Shown one piece after another: positions 17,198 to 26,451 of a stretch of DNA of 64,000 nucleotides. Position 1 is the stretch's first letter, and every line of letters begins with the position of its first letter. The notes below the pieces were generated by a model that saw only the letters and a list, made by a program, of their open reading frames with translations, did not search any database and had not been told where the DNA came from. Both the position numbers and the translations under genes were made by a program. The stretch covers positions 62,001 to 126,000 of the forward strand of contig NZ_JAQGLB010000008.1 in assembly GCF_027853965.1 (NCBI RefSeq), read 5' to 3'. This DNA is from Saccharopolyspora indica (GTDB taxonomy: Bacteria; Actinomycetota; Actinomycetes; Mycobacteriales; Pseudonocardiaceae).

Positions 17198-18315
17198 GCA
17201 GCGCGACCGGCCCGGACGCCACGTCCGGGCCCCGCGGACCGCAGCTGCCCGACTTCCCGTGGGATTCGCTGGCCCGGCAGAAGGCCGCGGCGAAGGCCCA
17301 CCCGGACGGCATCGTCGACCTGTCCGTCGGGACCCCGGTCGACCCGGTGCCGGAGAACCTGCAGCGGGCGTTGGCGGAGGTCGCGGACGAGCCGGGTTAC
17401 CCGGCCACGCACGGCACGCCCGAACTGCGCGAGGCGGCGATCGCGTCCCTGCAGCGCCGCTACGGGATCTCCGGTCTGGAACCCGACGCCGTGGTGCCGA
17501 CCATCGGCTCCAAGGAGCTCGTGGCCTGGTTGCCGACGCTGGTCGGCGTGCGGCCCGGCGACCTGGTGGCCATCCCGGAGCTGGCGTACCCGACCTACGA
17601 GGTCGGCGCGAAGATCGCAGGCGCGGAGGTCGTGCGGCTCGCTCCCGGTGAGCTGCCGCCTGCCGGGACCGCGCTGCTGTGGCTGAACTCCCCGTCGAAC
17701 CCGACGGGACGCGTGCTGGACGCCCAGCAGCTGGGCGAGTCGGTGCGGGCCGCGCAGGAGCTGGGCGCGGTGGTCGCATCCGACGAGTGCTACCTGGCGC
17801 TGGGCTGGGACACCGAGCCGGTGTCGGTGCTGCACCCCTCGGTGGGCGCGGACCGGCGCGGCGTGCTCGCCGTGCACTCGCTGTCGAAGTCCTCGAACCT
17901 GGCCGGGTACCGCGCCGGGTTCATCACCGGTGATCCGGATCTGGTGCGGCGCCTGCTGGAACTGCGCAAGCACGCGGGCATGATCGTCCCGCGGCCGGTG
18001 CAGGAAGCGATCACCGCGGCGCTCAGCGACGACTCGCACGTGAGCGCGCAGCGCGAGCTGTACGCGGCGCGGCGCGCGGTGCTGCGGCCCGCGCTGGAGG
18101 CGGCGGGCTTCCGGATCGAGCACTCGCAGGCGGGCCTGTACCTGTGGGCGACGCGTGGCGAAGGCGCGTGGGAGACGGTGGACTGGTTGGCGCAGCGGGG
18201 AATCCTCGCGGCGCCGGGCACCTTCTACGGCCCCGCGGGCGACCACCACGTCCGCATCGCCCTGACGGCGACGGACGAGCGCATCGCCGCGGCGGCCAAG
18301 CGCCTCGCGGACTGA
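17194..18315 (+). CDS. dapC: Succinyldiaminopimelate transaminase, DapC type
   Basis: 373-residue class I/II PLP aminotransferase. Landmarks: substrate-loop [36 protein letters not shown] and the PLP lysine in [15 protein letters not shown]. It converts N-succinyl-2-amino-6-ketopimelate to N-succinyl-LL-diaminopimelate in the lysine/peptidoglycan pathway. It overlaps fdxC by 4 nt. dapD and dapE in the same window support the assignment over a generic aminotransferase. Confidence 0.9.
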   Translation: MSSATGPDATSGPRGPQLPDFPWDSLARQKAAAKAHPDGIVDLSVGTPVDPVPENLQRALAEVADEPGYPATHGTPELREAAIASLQRRYGISGLEPDAVVPTIGSKELVAWLPTLVGVRPGDLVAIPELAYPTYEVGAKIAGAEVVRLAPGELPPAGTALLWLNSPSNPTGRVLDAQQLGESVRAAQELGAVVASDECYLALGWDTEPVSVLHPSVGADRRGVLAVHSLSKSSNLAGYRAGFITGDPDLVRRLLELRKHAGMIVPRPVQEAITAALSDDSHVSAQRELYAARRAVLRPALEAAGFRIEHSQAGLYLWATRGEGAWETVDWLAQRGILAAPGTFYGPAGDHHVRIALTATDERIAAAAKRLAD

Positions 18316-19251
18316 TCAGATCTCGGCCGCTGCCGCGCTGAGGGCTTCCCAGGCCGGGTGCCACTGCGCACGGCGTTCGGCCTTGCGCGCCTGCTCGCGC
18401 TCGACCAGGCGGCCAGCTACGAAGCTCACCGCCGCGTCTGCCTCGTCGCCGAAGCCGTGGAGCAGATCGCGCACCCGCTCCTCGGCCACGCAGGCGTCCT
18501 GGTGCTCCCCGAGCACGTCCTGGAACTGGCGGGCCGCCCTGATCAGCTGCTGCGCGGATCTGCCGAACGCGGGCTGGGCGAGTTCCGAGGTGTAGCGGAC
18601 GCGCTTGCCCAGGATGCGCAGCGCGTGCAGGTCGTCGTCGGCGGGGTGTTCGGGCAGCCGTGCCACCGCTTTACGGAGCTTGCCGAACTCGCCGAGCACG
18701 AGTCCGCGGAGCTCGCGCGAACTGTCCGCATCGGACTCCTCGGGGCTGCTGCGGATCGCGGCGGCGAGGGCCCGCAGCAGGTCGAGGTAGCGATCGCTGT
18801 CCAGGGCGGCGAGCAGCTCGACGCGGGCGGTTCCGTGCTCGGCCTCCAGGCCCGAGATCAGCCGGGCGGCGGCGGCCCGCTCGCCCGCGGGCAGATCGGC
18901 GCTCTCCTGGCGCAGCCGGTCCAGCAGGACGTCGAGGTCGCGGACCGGGCCCAGCGAACGGCCCAGCCAGCCGAGCTCCGCCCGCAGCGGCTCCGCCCAG
19001 CTCTCGTCCAGGAACGGCCGCGCGGCCCGCAGCATCGCCCGCATCCGGCGCACCGACACCCGCATCTGGTGCAGTTCCTCGGGATCGGTGCCGAGCCGGG
19101 TGCCCGGATCGCGGGCGATCAGCGCGCGCAGCCGGGTGTCCAGCCCGGCTCGCACGTGCTCGGGGATGGCGGCTCGCGGACCGGCCGCCACGGGTTCGGC
19201 GGGCAGTTCGACGACGGCCGCGAGATCGCGGTGCTGCCAGCTGCTGGCCAT
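18316..19251 (-). CDS. CHAD-domain protein
   Basis: 311 residues, almost entirely one CHAD (conserved histidine alpha-helical) domain. It shows EELHQMRVSVRRMRAMLRAARP near 65-85, GPVRDLDVLLDRLR near 105 and LHALRILGKRVRYTSEL near 210. CHAD domains bind polyphosphate through the basic faces of their helical bundles. No CYTH triphosphatase domain is attached or adjacent, so it is a stand-alone CHAD. ATG 19251 was chosen over TTG 19257. It converges on dapC with essentially no spacer. Confidence 0.88.
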   Translation of the reverse strand: MASSWQHRDLAAVVELPAEPVAAGPRAAIPEHVRAGLDTRLRALIARDPGTRLGTDPEELHQMRVSVRRMRAMLRAARPFLDESWAEPLRAELGWLGRSLGPVRDLDVLLDRLRQESADLPAGERAAAARLISGLEAEHGTARVELLAALDSDRYLDLLRALAAAIRSSPEESDADSSRELRGLVLGEFGKLRKAVARLPEHPADDDLHALRILGKRVRYTSELAQPAFGRSAQQLIRAARQFQDVLGEHQDACVAEERVRDLLHGFGDEADAAVSFVAGRLVEREQARKAERRAQWHPAWEALSAAAAEI

Positions 19252-19306
19252 TGCCAATGATAAAAGCGAAAACCCCGATCTCCGCCTGGTCCGATCGGGC
19301 CACCTT

Positions 19307-19457
19307 TTCCAGGCTCGTTCTGCGTGGCGGTGCGAGTGGCGGCCCCCTGCGGGAGTTACAGCGCCCGCCTGGACTCCGGGATCCCGGTCTTGTGTATGAC
19401 CGATACACGGCGAGCGGGCTGTCCTCGCCAGGCGAACGCTGAGAACCCGCGGCGGTG
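19307..19457. repeat. ATACACGG-type intergenic repeat, copy 1 (about 150 bp)
   Basis: A long element beginning TTCCAGGCTCGTT and ending GAACCCGCGGCGGTG. The centre is TGTATGACCGATACACGG, and further hairpins lie on each side. It is about 90% identical to the copy at 28860 and more distantly related to copies at 20574 and 61520. It has no coding capacity and sits between the CHAD gene and dapD. Confidence 0.75.
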
Positions 19458-19519
19458 GAAAGGGACTATCGGGCGCAGCTGGCCGGGGCCGGTCGGCGTC
19501 GACCGGCCCCAGGACAGCG

Positions 19520-20506
19520 TCAGTCGTTGGCGTGCAGGGCGGCGTTGAGCTCGACCTTGCCGCCGGCGCGCTCGGTGACCTCCACCGCGCCGGTGGTGGA
19601 GTTGCGGCGGAAGAGCAGGTTGCTCGACCCGGACAGCTCGGCGGCCTTGGTGAGCGTGCCGTCCGGCAGCTTCACCTTCGTGCCCGCCGTGACGTACAGG
19701 CCCGCCTCGACGATGCAGTCGTCGCCCAGCGAGATGCCCACGCCGCCGTTGGCGCCGATCAGGCAGCGCTCGCCGATGGAGATGACCTCCTTGCCGCCGC
19801 CGGACAGGGTGCCCATGATCGAGGCGCCGCCGCCGACGTCGGAACCGTCGGCCACCACGACACCGGCGGAGATCCGGCCCTCGACCATCGACGCGCCGAG
19901 GGTGCCCGCGTTGTAGTTCACGAAGCCCTCGTGCATCACGGTCGTGCCGCTGGCCAGGTGCGCGCCCAGCCGGGCCCGGTCGGCGTCGCCGATGCGCACG
20001 CCGGACGGGACGACGTAGTCGACCATGCGCGGGAACTTGTCCACGCCGTAGACGGTGACCGTGCCGCGCGCCCGCAGCCGCAGCCGGGTCGCCTCGAAGC
20101 CCTCCACCGGGCAGGGGCCGTGGTTGGTCCACACGACGTTGGCCAGCAGGCCGAAGATGCCGTCGAGGCTCTGGCCGTGCGGCCGGACCAGGCGGTGCGA
20201 CAGCAGGTGCAGCCGCAGGTACACGTCGTGCGCGTCCACCGGGGCATCGGCCAGGCGGCTGATCTCGGTGCGCACCGCGACGACCTCGACCCCGCGGGCC
20301 TCGTCGCGCCCGAGCAGCGCGGCACCGGCCTCGCCGAGGGACTCGGCGGCCTCCTCAGCGGTCAGCCGCGTCGTGCCGGACTGACCCGGCTCGCCCAGCC
20401 GGACGGTCGGGAACCAGGTGTCGAGCACCGTGCCGTCGTCGGTCACGGTGGCCAGGCCCACGCCGTGGGCGCCCGTGGTCTGCGGATCGGGAGACTGTGC
20501 ACTCAT
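19520..20506 (-). CDS. dapD: 2,3,4,5-tetrahydropyridine-2,6-dicarboxylate N-succinyltransferase
   Basis: 328 residues. The C-terminal half shows the left-handed beta-helix hexapeptide pattern ([29 protein letters not shown]). The N-terminal half resembles the actinobacterial DapD class, with [12 protein letters not shown] before the hexapeptide domain. It transfers succinyl from succinyl-CoA to THDP in the lysine/DAP pathway. The start at ATG 20506 gives the usual length. A TACCG-GAAA-CGGTA inverted repeat touches the start codon. It is divergent from dapE in mycobacteria; here a five-gene cassette intervenes. Confidence 0.95.
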   Translation of the reverse strand: MSAQSPDPQTTGAHGVGLATVTDDGTVLDTWFPTVRLGEPGQSGTTRLTAEEAAESLGEAGAALLGRDEARGVEVVAVRTEISRLADAPVDAHDVYLRLHLLSHRLVRPHGQSLDGIFGLLANVVWTNHGPCPVEGFEATRLRLRARGTVTVYGVDKFPRMVDYVVPSGVRIGDADRARLGAHLASGTTVMHEGFVNYNAGTLGASMVEGRISAGVVVADGSDVGGGASIMGTLSGGGKEVISIGERCLIGANGGVGISLGDDCIVEAGLYVTAGTKVKLPDGTLTKAAELSGSSNLLFRRNSTTGAVEVTERAGGKVELNAALHAND

Positions 20507-20573
20507 ACCGGAAACGGTAATCGGCGCAGGTGGCGGCAGCCCGCACGGGGTGGCGGGGCTCTCAGCCCTTTCT

Positions 20574-20713
20574 GGTGGTTGGCCTGCGTGGCGGAACCTG
20601 AGTGCTTCCCTGGACTGCGGGTGCCCCTCCTGATGTATGACCAGATACACGGCGGAGGGGCCGTCCTAGCCCAGGGAGCCACCCAGTGGCGGGCCACCGT
20701 ACCCGCGGCGGTG
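20574..20713. repeat. ATACACGG-type intergenic repeat, copy 2 (variant)
   Basis: A variant of the family: GGCGGAACCTGAGTGC, then CTGGACTGCGGG, GTATGACCAGATACACGG and ACCCGCGGCGGTG. It lies between dapD and the LppA-like gene, at the edge of the type VII cassette. Confidence 0.7.
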
Positions 20714-20732
20714 CAGGCTGCATACGTACTCA

Positions 20733-20749
20733 AAGCGGCTTCGCCGCTT
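20733..20749 (-). terminator. Hairpin terminating the type VII cassette
   Basis: A 7-bp perfect stem AAGCGGC/GCCGCTT with a 3-nt loop, about 30 bp past the last stop of the operon and followed on the minus strand by a short T run. Confidence 0.55.
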
Positions 20750-20781
20750 ACAAGGCGCGGACGGCTACGCCGACAGTGCAC

Positions 20782-21219
20782 TCAGCCCTTGGCCGCGGCT
20801 CGCAGGTGACAGCCGGTGGTGATCGCCAGCACCGTCCGGGCCGCGGTGCTGAACCGGTAGACCGCGCCGTACTCGTCGTTGGCGGTGATCTCGTGGTCGC
20901 CGGTGCGGTCCACGATGATCTCCGGCTCGCCGAAGCCGTACTCGCGGGTGAGCTGCCGGACGATGTCGACCGCCCGCGGCCAGAACTCGTCCGGCAGGTT
21001 GTCCGGCACCTGCCACGACTCCAGCGCCCAGGCCTCGGCCTCGGGCACGTGCGGGAACCCTTCGCACCCGGCCTGGCTGAGCGGTTCGGACTTCACCCAG
21101 GTCAGCGGTCCGAACTCGTGGTGGAGCCGGTCGCGCAACCGCTGCTGCAGCTGGCCGTACTGCGCGCTGATCTCCTCGATGCTGGGCCGTAGCCGGAGCA
21201 GGCTGCGCGGGTCTTCCAC
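20782..21219 (-). CDS. LppA-like protein without signal peptide
   Basis: 145 residues from GTG 21219, chosen because of an excellent GGGAGGAG site. The body is homologous by eye to the lipoprotein two genes upstream: PSIEEISAQYGQLQQRLRDRL, WPRAVDIVRQLTREYGFGEPEIIVDRTGDHEI and the ending TTGCHL. No signal peptide or lipobox is present, and the longer frame does not add one. It is a paralogue that has lost its export signal, or is a cytoplasmic partner. It is the last gene of the cassette. Confidence 0.75.
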   Translation of the reverse strand: MEDPRSLLRLRPSIEEISAQYGQLQQRLRDRLHHEFGPLTWVKSEPLSQAGCEGFPHVPEAEAWALESWQVPDNLPDEFWPRAVDIVRQLTREYGFGEPEIIVDRTGDHEITANDEYGAVYRFSTAARTVLAITTGCHLRAAAKG

Positions 21220-21312
21220 GGCTCCTCCCTCGGATCGGACTGGGGTGCCGGACGAGATCATGCCGGAGATCGACTTCGGTCAACCCGCAGTTGTGATCTG
21301 CACCGCCGGAGG

Positions 21313-21645
21313 TCAGCCGATCGAGGTCGCCGCGACCTGGATGAGCCCGAAGGCCAGCAGCGGCGCTACGACCAGCCCGAGCACGCCGACCACCACCGCC
21401 GTGAGGACGGGGCCCGGGCTGCGGACGCGCAGCCACAGCCCGACCGGGCCCACCGCGATCACGAAGAGCGCGACGGCCGTCGTGTAGCCCATCGACGTGC
21501 AGACGCCCGTCCCGCCGGGTTCGCACGGGACGGAAGCCGCCCACACCCCGATGAGGGCGGCGAAGGCGGCTTCCGGGATGGCGAGGACGGTCGAGGCGAT
21601 GGCGAAGACCATCGCGACCACCCGCGCACTCCGCTGCTCAGTCAC
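21313..21645 (-). CDS. Small membrane protein of the type VII cassette
   Basis: 110 residues. Three hydrophobic segments: about 10-33, 52-71 and 78-104. The short loop after the first contains two Cys (CEPGGTGVC) that could form a disulphide outside the cell. GTG 21645 overlaps the stop of the LppA gene by 8 nt, so they are co-translated. No known domain. Confidence 0.75.
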   Translation of the reverse strand: MTEQRSARVVAMVFAIASTVLAIPEAAFAALIGVWAASVPCEPGGTGVCTSMGYTTAVALFVIAVGPVGLWLRVRSPGPVLTAVVVGVLGLVVAPLLAFGLIQVAATSIG

Positions 21646-22156
21646 CCTGATCCAGGTGGCAGCCGGTGAAGACCCGAAGCACGGTGTTCACCTGGGTGCT
21701 GATCTGCATCTTGCCGCCGAAGGCGTCGCGCAGCTCGACCTTGTGGTTGCCGGGCCGGTCGAGGACCACCTCACGCTCGACGAAGCCGTACTCGGGGGCG
21801 ATCTCGTCGGCGATCTGCATCGCGCGGGGCCACTGGTCGTCGGAGATGTTCCCCTCGTACTTCCAGCGGTTCAACGTGCGCTTCTTCGCATCCGGGGTGT
21901 CCGGGAACTCTCCGCAGCCGGACTCGCCGGGGTCGCCGTCGTCGATCCACGGCGTGGCCAGGCCGAGCTCCGCGGTGAACCGGTCCCGGATCTTCTGCTG
22001 CAGCTCTTCGTAGCGCGCGGTGATCTCGGCCATCGTGGGCCGTTCCTGCAGCGTGCTGGTCTGGTTTTCCATGCTTCCCCCGTTGGGAGTGTCGGGCTGG
22101 CTCGCGCATCCGGTGACGAGCAGGGCGCTGAGGACGAGCAGGACGAGCCGCCTCAT
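21638..22156 (-). CDS. LppA-family lipoprotein
   Basis: 172 residues. A clear signal peptide ends in lipobox VTGC (Cys17), then a short linker and the LppA-type body: TMAEITARYEELQQKIRDRFTAELG, WPRAMQIADEIAPEYGFVEREVVLDRPGNHKVEL, and a C-terminal GCHL. ATG 22156 overlaps the stop of the DUF1023 gene (ATGA). LppA-like lipoproteins are cell-surface proteins of unknown role. Tight coupling to a secreted hydrolase suggests a partner or immunity role (inference). Confidence 0.85.
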   Translation of the reverse strand: MRRLVLLVLSALLVTGCASQPDTPNGGSMENQTSTLQERPTMAEITARYEELQQKIRDRFTAELGLATPWIDDGDPGESGCGEFPDTPDAKKRTLNRWKYEGNISDDQWPRAMQIADEIAPEYGFVEREVVLDRPGNHKVELRDAFGGKMQISTQVNTVLRVFTGCHLDQGD

Positions 22157-23949
22157 GAGAAGAAGTCCTTGACCTTGGAACCGGCGTCCTTGACTCCCGA
22201 CCACGCGTCGCTGCCGAGCTCCTTGGCGTCCGACCACCGTTCGCTGCCCCACTCCTGGACGGCCTCGACGCCTTCCCGGGTCTTGTGCGTCCCGTAGGAG
22301 ATCTTGTCGCCGACCCCGTCGGTGCTGCCCTCCACCGCGTTCTCCGGCACGCCCGCGACGACAGCCGCGATGTTGTGCTGGCTGGTGGTGTCCGGGTTGA
22401 GGTAGTCGCTGTGACCGGTGACCTCGGCGCCTTGATCGGACTTCGCGGTGGACAGGTCGGTGAACCCGTCCATGTGGGTGGGGTCGGTGCCGAAGCGGCC
22501 GAGGTCCGCGACCGGGTCGTTCTTGGCCTCCAGCAGGTAGGCGCGGCCCTCCGGGACGTTCAGGTCCTTGATGTCGCTCGTGCCCACGCCCGGCGAGCCG
22601 TAGAGGATCGCGTTGTCCACGCCGTGGTCGCCGCCCTGCAGCGCGTAGCCGGTGGTCGTCGAGCCGTAGGAGTGGCCGATCGCGGTGAGGTTCGGGTCGT
22701 TGTCGCGGGAGGCGTTGATGCCCTGGTAGAAGTCGTTGAGCTTCGCGCCGCCCTCCTTCGCGGAGCTGGAGCTGGCCACGGAGTCACCGAAGAGGTCGCC
22801 CGTCTCCGACGTCTGCGGCGCTTCGTAGCCGATCCAGGTGACCGCGGCGACCTCGCCGCCCTTGCCGCTGGCGGCCAGCTGGTCGCTGGACTCGGCGACC
22901 AGTTCCCGCATCTTGTCGTCGTAGTTCGCGAGGCTGCCGTCCACCGTGGTCGTGAAGCCGGGGGTGAAGACCGAGACGTGGTCGGCGTTGTCCACGTCGC
23001 CCACCGCCACCGCGGCCTTGAGCCGTTCGCCGCTGGGATCGAGGACCAGCAGCTGGCGGGGCGGTTCCTCGTTGCCGATGGTCTCCCTGACCTGGTCGAC
23101 CGAGGCGATCTTGGCGTTGATCTCGTCGAGCTTCTTCTGCTCGTCTTCGGAGACACCGCCCTCTTGCAGCCTGTCCCGCTCGGCCACGAGATCGCCGCGG
23201 ACGTTGTCGATGTTGGCCCGGTTGGCCATGTCGCGGGCGGCGGCGGGGATGCCGTCGCGGCTGCCGAGCCAGGCGGGCGGGGCTTCCATCAGGGCGGCGC
23301 GCTGCTCGTCGGACAGCGACTTCCACCACTCGGCGTTGGCCTCGGGGGAGTCGTCGGCGGGCTTGCCCGCGGAGGCGGCCAGGGCCTGCAGGTCGTCGGT
23401 GCTCGCCGCGTCGGCCAGCGTGCCGCCCTCGCCCGGCTTGATCTCGTCCTGCTGCGCGGCGGTCAGCGCCTTGGCGAGTTCGGCGTCGGCCTGCTCGGCG
23501 TCGTCGAGGATCTTCTCGATGTCGGCCATCAGCTTGTCGCGGACCTGGAGGCGCTTCTGCTTGACCTCTTCGAGCTGGTCCTCGGGCACGTCCTGCGGCG
23601 GGGCGACGTCGCGGATGCCGCCCTCGTCGGTGATCTGGAACCCGTTGGCCTCGGCCTCGCGGTCGGCTTCCTCGATCCGCTTCTTGATCTTGGCGACGTC
23701 GTCGGCGGCGGTGGCCACCGCCACCCGCACGGTGGCGACTTCGGCGATCAGCGAGCGCATGCCGTCGACGAGCTTCGCGTGCTCGGCGGCGGAGGCGTCA
23801 GCGGCCGCACCGCTCCAGCCGTCCGTCTTCTTGGCGCCGTCCAGCTCGTCCTGAAGCCCGACGAGGTCGTTGCGGCGGTTGCCGAGATCGGAGTGGGCGG
23901 ATTCGAGCTCTTCGGGCTTCCACTTGCGCACATCGGCGTAGGACACCAT
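22153..23949 (-). CDS. WXG-like N-terminus fused to DUF1023 alpha/beta hydrolase, putative type VII substrate
   Basis: 598 residues. The N-terminal part (1-170) is helical and coiled-coil-rich with a W45-S-G47 turn, like a WXG100/LXG secretion module. A linker of about 130 residues follows. The DUF1023 hydrolase region (about 295-530) has GHSYGS at 425-430 (nucleophile S427), with Asp and His candidates in NDPVADL and TGHSDYL. The tail (545-598) is amphipathic, Trp/Lys-rich (WGSERWSDAKELGSDAW). The substrate is unknown; the fold suits esterase or lipase activity. ATG 23949 starts 5 nt after the EspC-like stop. The gene is co-operonic with two LppA-type proteins. Confidence 0.85.
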   Translation of the reverse strand: MVSYADVRKWKPEELESAHSDLGNRRNDLVGLQDELDGAKKTDGWSGAAADASAAEHAKLVDGMRSLIAEVATVRVAVATAADDVAKIKKRIEEADREAEANGFQITDEGGIRDVAPPQDVPEDQLEEVKQKRLQVRDKLMADIEKILDDAEQADAELAKALTAAQQDEIKPGEGGTLADAASTDDLQALAASAGKPADDSPEANAEWWKSLSDEQRAALMEAPPAWLGSRDGIPAAARDMANRANIDNVRGDLVAERDRLQEGGVSEDEQKKLDEINAKIASVDQVRETIGNEEPPRQLLVLDPSGERLKAAVAVGDVDNADHVSVFTPGFTTTVDGSLANYDDKMRELVAESSDQLAASGKGGEVAAVTWIGYEAPQTSETGDLFGDSVASSSSAKEGGAKLNDFYQGINASRDNDPNLTAIGHSYGSTTTGYALQGGDHGVDNAILYGSPGVGTSDIKDLNVPEGRAYLLEAKNDPVADLGRFGTDPTHMDGFTDLSTAKSDQGAEVTGHSDYLNPDTTSQHNIAAVVAGVPENAVEGSTDGVGDKISYGTHKTREGVEAVQEWGSERWSDAKELGSDAWSGVKDAGSKVKDFFS

Positions 23950-23954
23950 CGTCG

Positions 23955-24251
23955 TTACCTCCCACCTGCGGCGTTGATGCCCTGCGCGCCGGACTCGTCG
24001 GAACCCTGGTACTCGTCAGCGCTCGCGTCCAGCGACTGGCCGTGCTTCTCCGCGGCCTTGCTCCAGTCCCCGATCGCCTGCCCCCAGCTCTGCGCGACCT
24101 GCTCGGCCGCACCCTCGGACTTGCCGCCGGGCATCGCCGCCGCGATGTCCTCGACCGGCGGTCCCAGCTTGACCTGCCCGGCCTGCTCGCCCGCCGTCTT
24201 CGCACTCTTCCCGGCCTTGCGCAGCACGTCCGGGTCTGCCGTGAATGTCAA
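23955..24251 (-). CDS. EspC-like/WXG100-type ESX secretion target
   Basis: 98 residues, two predicted helices joined by a W56-G-Q turn. A Y81-x3-D85 motif in the C-terminal part (EYQGSD) matches the YxxxD/E type VII export signal. Size and layout fit small ESX partner proteins. It is the first gene of the cassette and 5 nt from the WXG-DUF1023 gene, so it is likely its secretion partner or chaperone. No ESX core genes (EccC and others) are in the window. Confidence 0.82.
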   Translation of the reverse strand: MTFTADPDVLRKAGKSAKTAGEQAGQVKLGPPVEDIAAAMPGGKSEGAAEQVAQSWGQAIGDWSKAAEKHGQSLDASADEYQGSDESGAQGINAAGGR

Positions 24252-24375
24252 CGCCCCACCTCCAGCGGCCGAAGCCTAGCGCCATGATCAGGGGTGAGAT
24301 GTGCGATCCGGCGATCTGGTTCCAGCCTTCTCCGCGGGCCGCCCCGCCACGACGCCGAGGGGTAGCCTGCTGGTC

Positions 24376-25452
24376 GTGACTGCGTCGTTGGATCTCACCG
24401 CTGACCCCGTCGAGCTGACCGCCGCGCTGGTGGACATCCCCAGCGTTTCCGGCGGCGAGAAGGCCATCGCGGACGCGGTGGAGCAGGCGCTGCGCGCCCA
24501 GGCCCCGCACCTGGAGGTCGTGCGCAACGGCGACGCGGTGCTGGCGCGGACCAACCTCGGCCGGGGCTCGCGGGTCGTGCTCGCCGGGCACCTGGACACC
24601 GTGCCGATCAACGACAACCTGCCGCTGACCCGCACCGGCTCGGGCGCCGACGAGATCCTGCACGGCTGCGGGACGGTGGACATGAAGAGCGGCGACGCGG
24701 TCATGCTGCACCTCGCCGCGACGCTGGCCGAGCCCCGCCACGACCTGACCTTCGTGTTCTACGACTGCGAGGAGATCGAAGCCGAGCGCAACGGTCTCAA
24801 CCGCATCGAGCGCGAGCTGCCGGACTGGCTGGCCGGTGACCTGGCGGTGGTCTGCGAACCGTCGAACGCGGCGATCGAAGCGGGCTGCCAGGGCACCATG
24901 CGGGTCGAGGTGCGCACCACCGGAACCCGCGCGCACACCGCCCGCGCCTGGATGGGCGAGAACGCGATCCACGCCGCGCAGCCGGTGCTGCAGCGGCTGG
25001 TCGAGTACACCCCGCGCAACCCGGTGATCGACGGTCTGCAGTTCCGCGAGGGCTTGCAGGCGGTGCGGATCGCCGGCGGGGTGGCGGGCAACGTGGTCCC
25101 GGACGAGTGCGTGGTGACGGTCAACCACCGCTTCGCCCCGGACAAGTCCCTCGCCGGGGCGGAAGCCCACCTGCGCGAGGTCTTCGACGGCTTCGAGGTG
25201 ACGGTGACCGACGGCGCGTCCGGCGCGCTGCCCGGCCTCACCGCCCCGGCCGCGGCGGAGCTGGTCGAAGCCTCCGCCTCGGAACCGGTGGCCAAGCTCG
25301 GCTGGACCGACGTGGCCCGCTTCGCGGCCCGCGGCCTCCCGGCGGTCAACTTCGGCCCCGGCTCCCCGACCCTGGCCCACACCAAGCAGGAGCACGTGGC
25401 GACAGCGGAGATCCGCCACTGCGCCGACACCCTCACCCGCTTCCTCCGCTGA
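24376..25452 (+). CDS. dapE: Succinyl-diaminopimelate desuccinylase
   Basis: 358 residues, M20 di-zinc peptidase family. Metal-site motifs: [20 protein letters not shown] and [11 protein letters not shown]. The dimerisation (lid) domain is roughly 180-290. It hydrolyses N-succinyl-LL-DAP to LL-DAP. GTG 24376 gives the standard N-terminus ([22 protein letters not shown]). It is divergent from the type VII cassette and ends at a strong bidirectional hairpin. Confidence 0.95.
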   Translation: MTASLDLTADPVELTAALVDIPSVSGGEKAIADAVEQALRAQAPHLEVVRNGDAVLARTNLGRGSRVVLAGHLDTVPINDNLPLTRTGSGADEILHGCGTVDMKSGDAVMLHLAATLAEPRHDLTFVFYDCEEIEAERNGLNRIERELPDWLAGDLAVVCEPSNAAIEAGCQGTMRVEVRTTGTRAHTARAWMGENAIHAAQPVLQRLVEYTPRNPVIDGLQFREGLQAVRIAGGVAGNVVPDECVVTVNHRFAPDKSLAGAEAHLREVFDGFEVTVTDGASGALPGLTAPAAAELVEASASEPVAKLGWTDVARFAARGLPAVNFGPGSPTLAHTKQEHVATAEIRHCADTLTRFLR

Positions 25453-25458
25453 CGCGCA

Positions 25459-25509
25459 CGGTGAAGGGCACCTTTTAGCAAGTTACTTGCCTGAAGGTGC
25501 CCTTCACCG
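25459..25509. terminator. Repeat-type bidirectional terminator, AAGGGCACCTT family, copy 1
   Basis: A 16-bp perfect outer stem (CGGTGAAGGGCACCTT and complement) enclosing an inner GCAAGT-T-ACTTGC hairpin. It lies between convergent dapE and slipin genes. A second copy is at 41473. Confidence 0.85.
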
Positions 25510-25518
25510 CTCCGCGGC

Positions 25519-26451
25519 TCAGGCGATGCCGAGCACCGACCGCTCCGCGTCCTCCGCCGGCTCCGCCGCGCGCTGCTGCGGCAGCTCCGCCTCCGGCTTC
25601 GCGCCGAGCAGCTCCGCTTCGCGCTCCGCCGCTCGCTCCGCTTCCGCGAGCTCCGCCTCCGGTTCCGGCTCCGCCGATGGCTCCGCTGCGCCGGTGGCGC
25701 CGTGCTTGATGGTGTCGACGAACTGGAGGAGCTCCACCGGGAACGGCAGGACGAGCGTGGAGTTCTTCTCCGCCGCCACCTCCACCACGGTCTCCAGCAG
25801 CCGCAGCTGCAGCGCCGCCGGGGTGTCGGCCATGACGTGGGCCGCGTCGGCGAGCCTGCGGGAGGCCTGGAACTCGCCGTCGGCGGAGATGACCCGGGAA
25901 CGGCGCTCGCGCTCGGCTTCGGCCTGGCGGGCGATGGAGCGCTTCATGGACTCCGGCAGCGAGACGTCCTTGATCTCCACCCGGTCGATGTGCACGCCCC
26001 AGCCCAGCGCCGGGCTGTCGATCATCAGCTCCAGGCCCTGGTTGAGCCGTTCGCGGTTGGAGAGCAGGTCGTCCAGGTCGCTCTTGCCGATGATCGAGCG
26101 CAGCGAGGTCTGCGCGACCTGGCCGACGGCGAACAGGTAGTCCTCGACGTTGACGATGGCGCGGATCGGTTCCTCGACGCGGAAGTACACCACCGCGTCC
26201 ACCCGCACCGTGACGTTGTCGCGGGTGATGCCCTCCTGGGCGGGCACCGGCATGGTGACGATCTGCAGGTTGACCTTCCGCATCCGGTCGACCACCGGGA
26301 TGATCACGGTGAGGCCCGGACCGCGGGTGAGCTCCTGCACCCGCCCGAAGCGGAACACCACTCCGCGTTCGTACTGCTTGACGACCTTGACGCCGGCGGC
26401 GACGCAGAGGACGCCGAGCACGAGGATCCCGATCAGCAGTTCGATGAGCAT
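25519..26451 (-). CDS. Slipin/SPFH (band 7) membrane protein
   Basis: 310 residues. One N-terminal TM (1-24), then an SPFH domain (about 25-195) with YERGVVFRFGRV, GPGLTVIIPVVDRM and the slipin-type RVDAVVYFRVEEP. A helical region with EAERERRSRVISADGEFQAS follows, and a Glu/Ala-rich C-terminal tail (245-310) of low complexity. Such proteins oligomerise on the membrane and scaffold lipid domains or control proteases. The usual NfeD partner gene is not adjacent. The ATG is preceded by GGGAG. Confidence 0.92.
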   Translation of the reverse strand: MLIELLIGILVLGVLCVAAGVKVVKQYERGVVFRFGRVQELTRGPGLTVIIPVVDRMRKVNLQIVTMPVPAQEGITRDNVTVRVDAVVYFRVEEPIRAIVNVEDYLFAVGQVAQTSLRSIIGKSDLDDLLSNRERLNQGLELMIDSPALGWGVHIDRVEIKDVSLPESMKRSIARQAEAERERRSRVISADGEFQASRRLADAAHVMADTPAALQLRLLETVVEVAAEKNSTLVLPFPVELLQFVDTIKHGATGAAEPSAEPEPEAELAEAERAAEREAELLGAKPEAELPQQRAAEPAEDAERSVLGIA

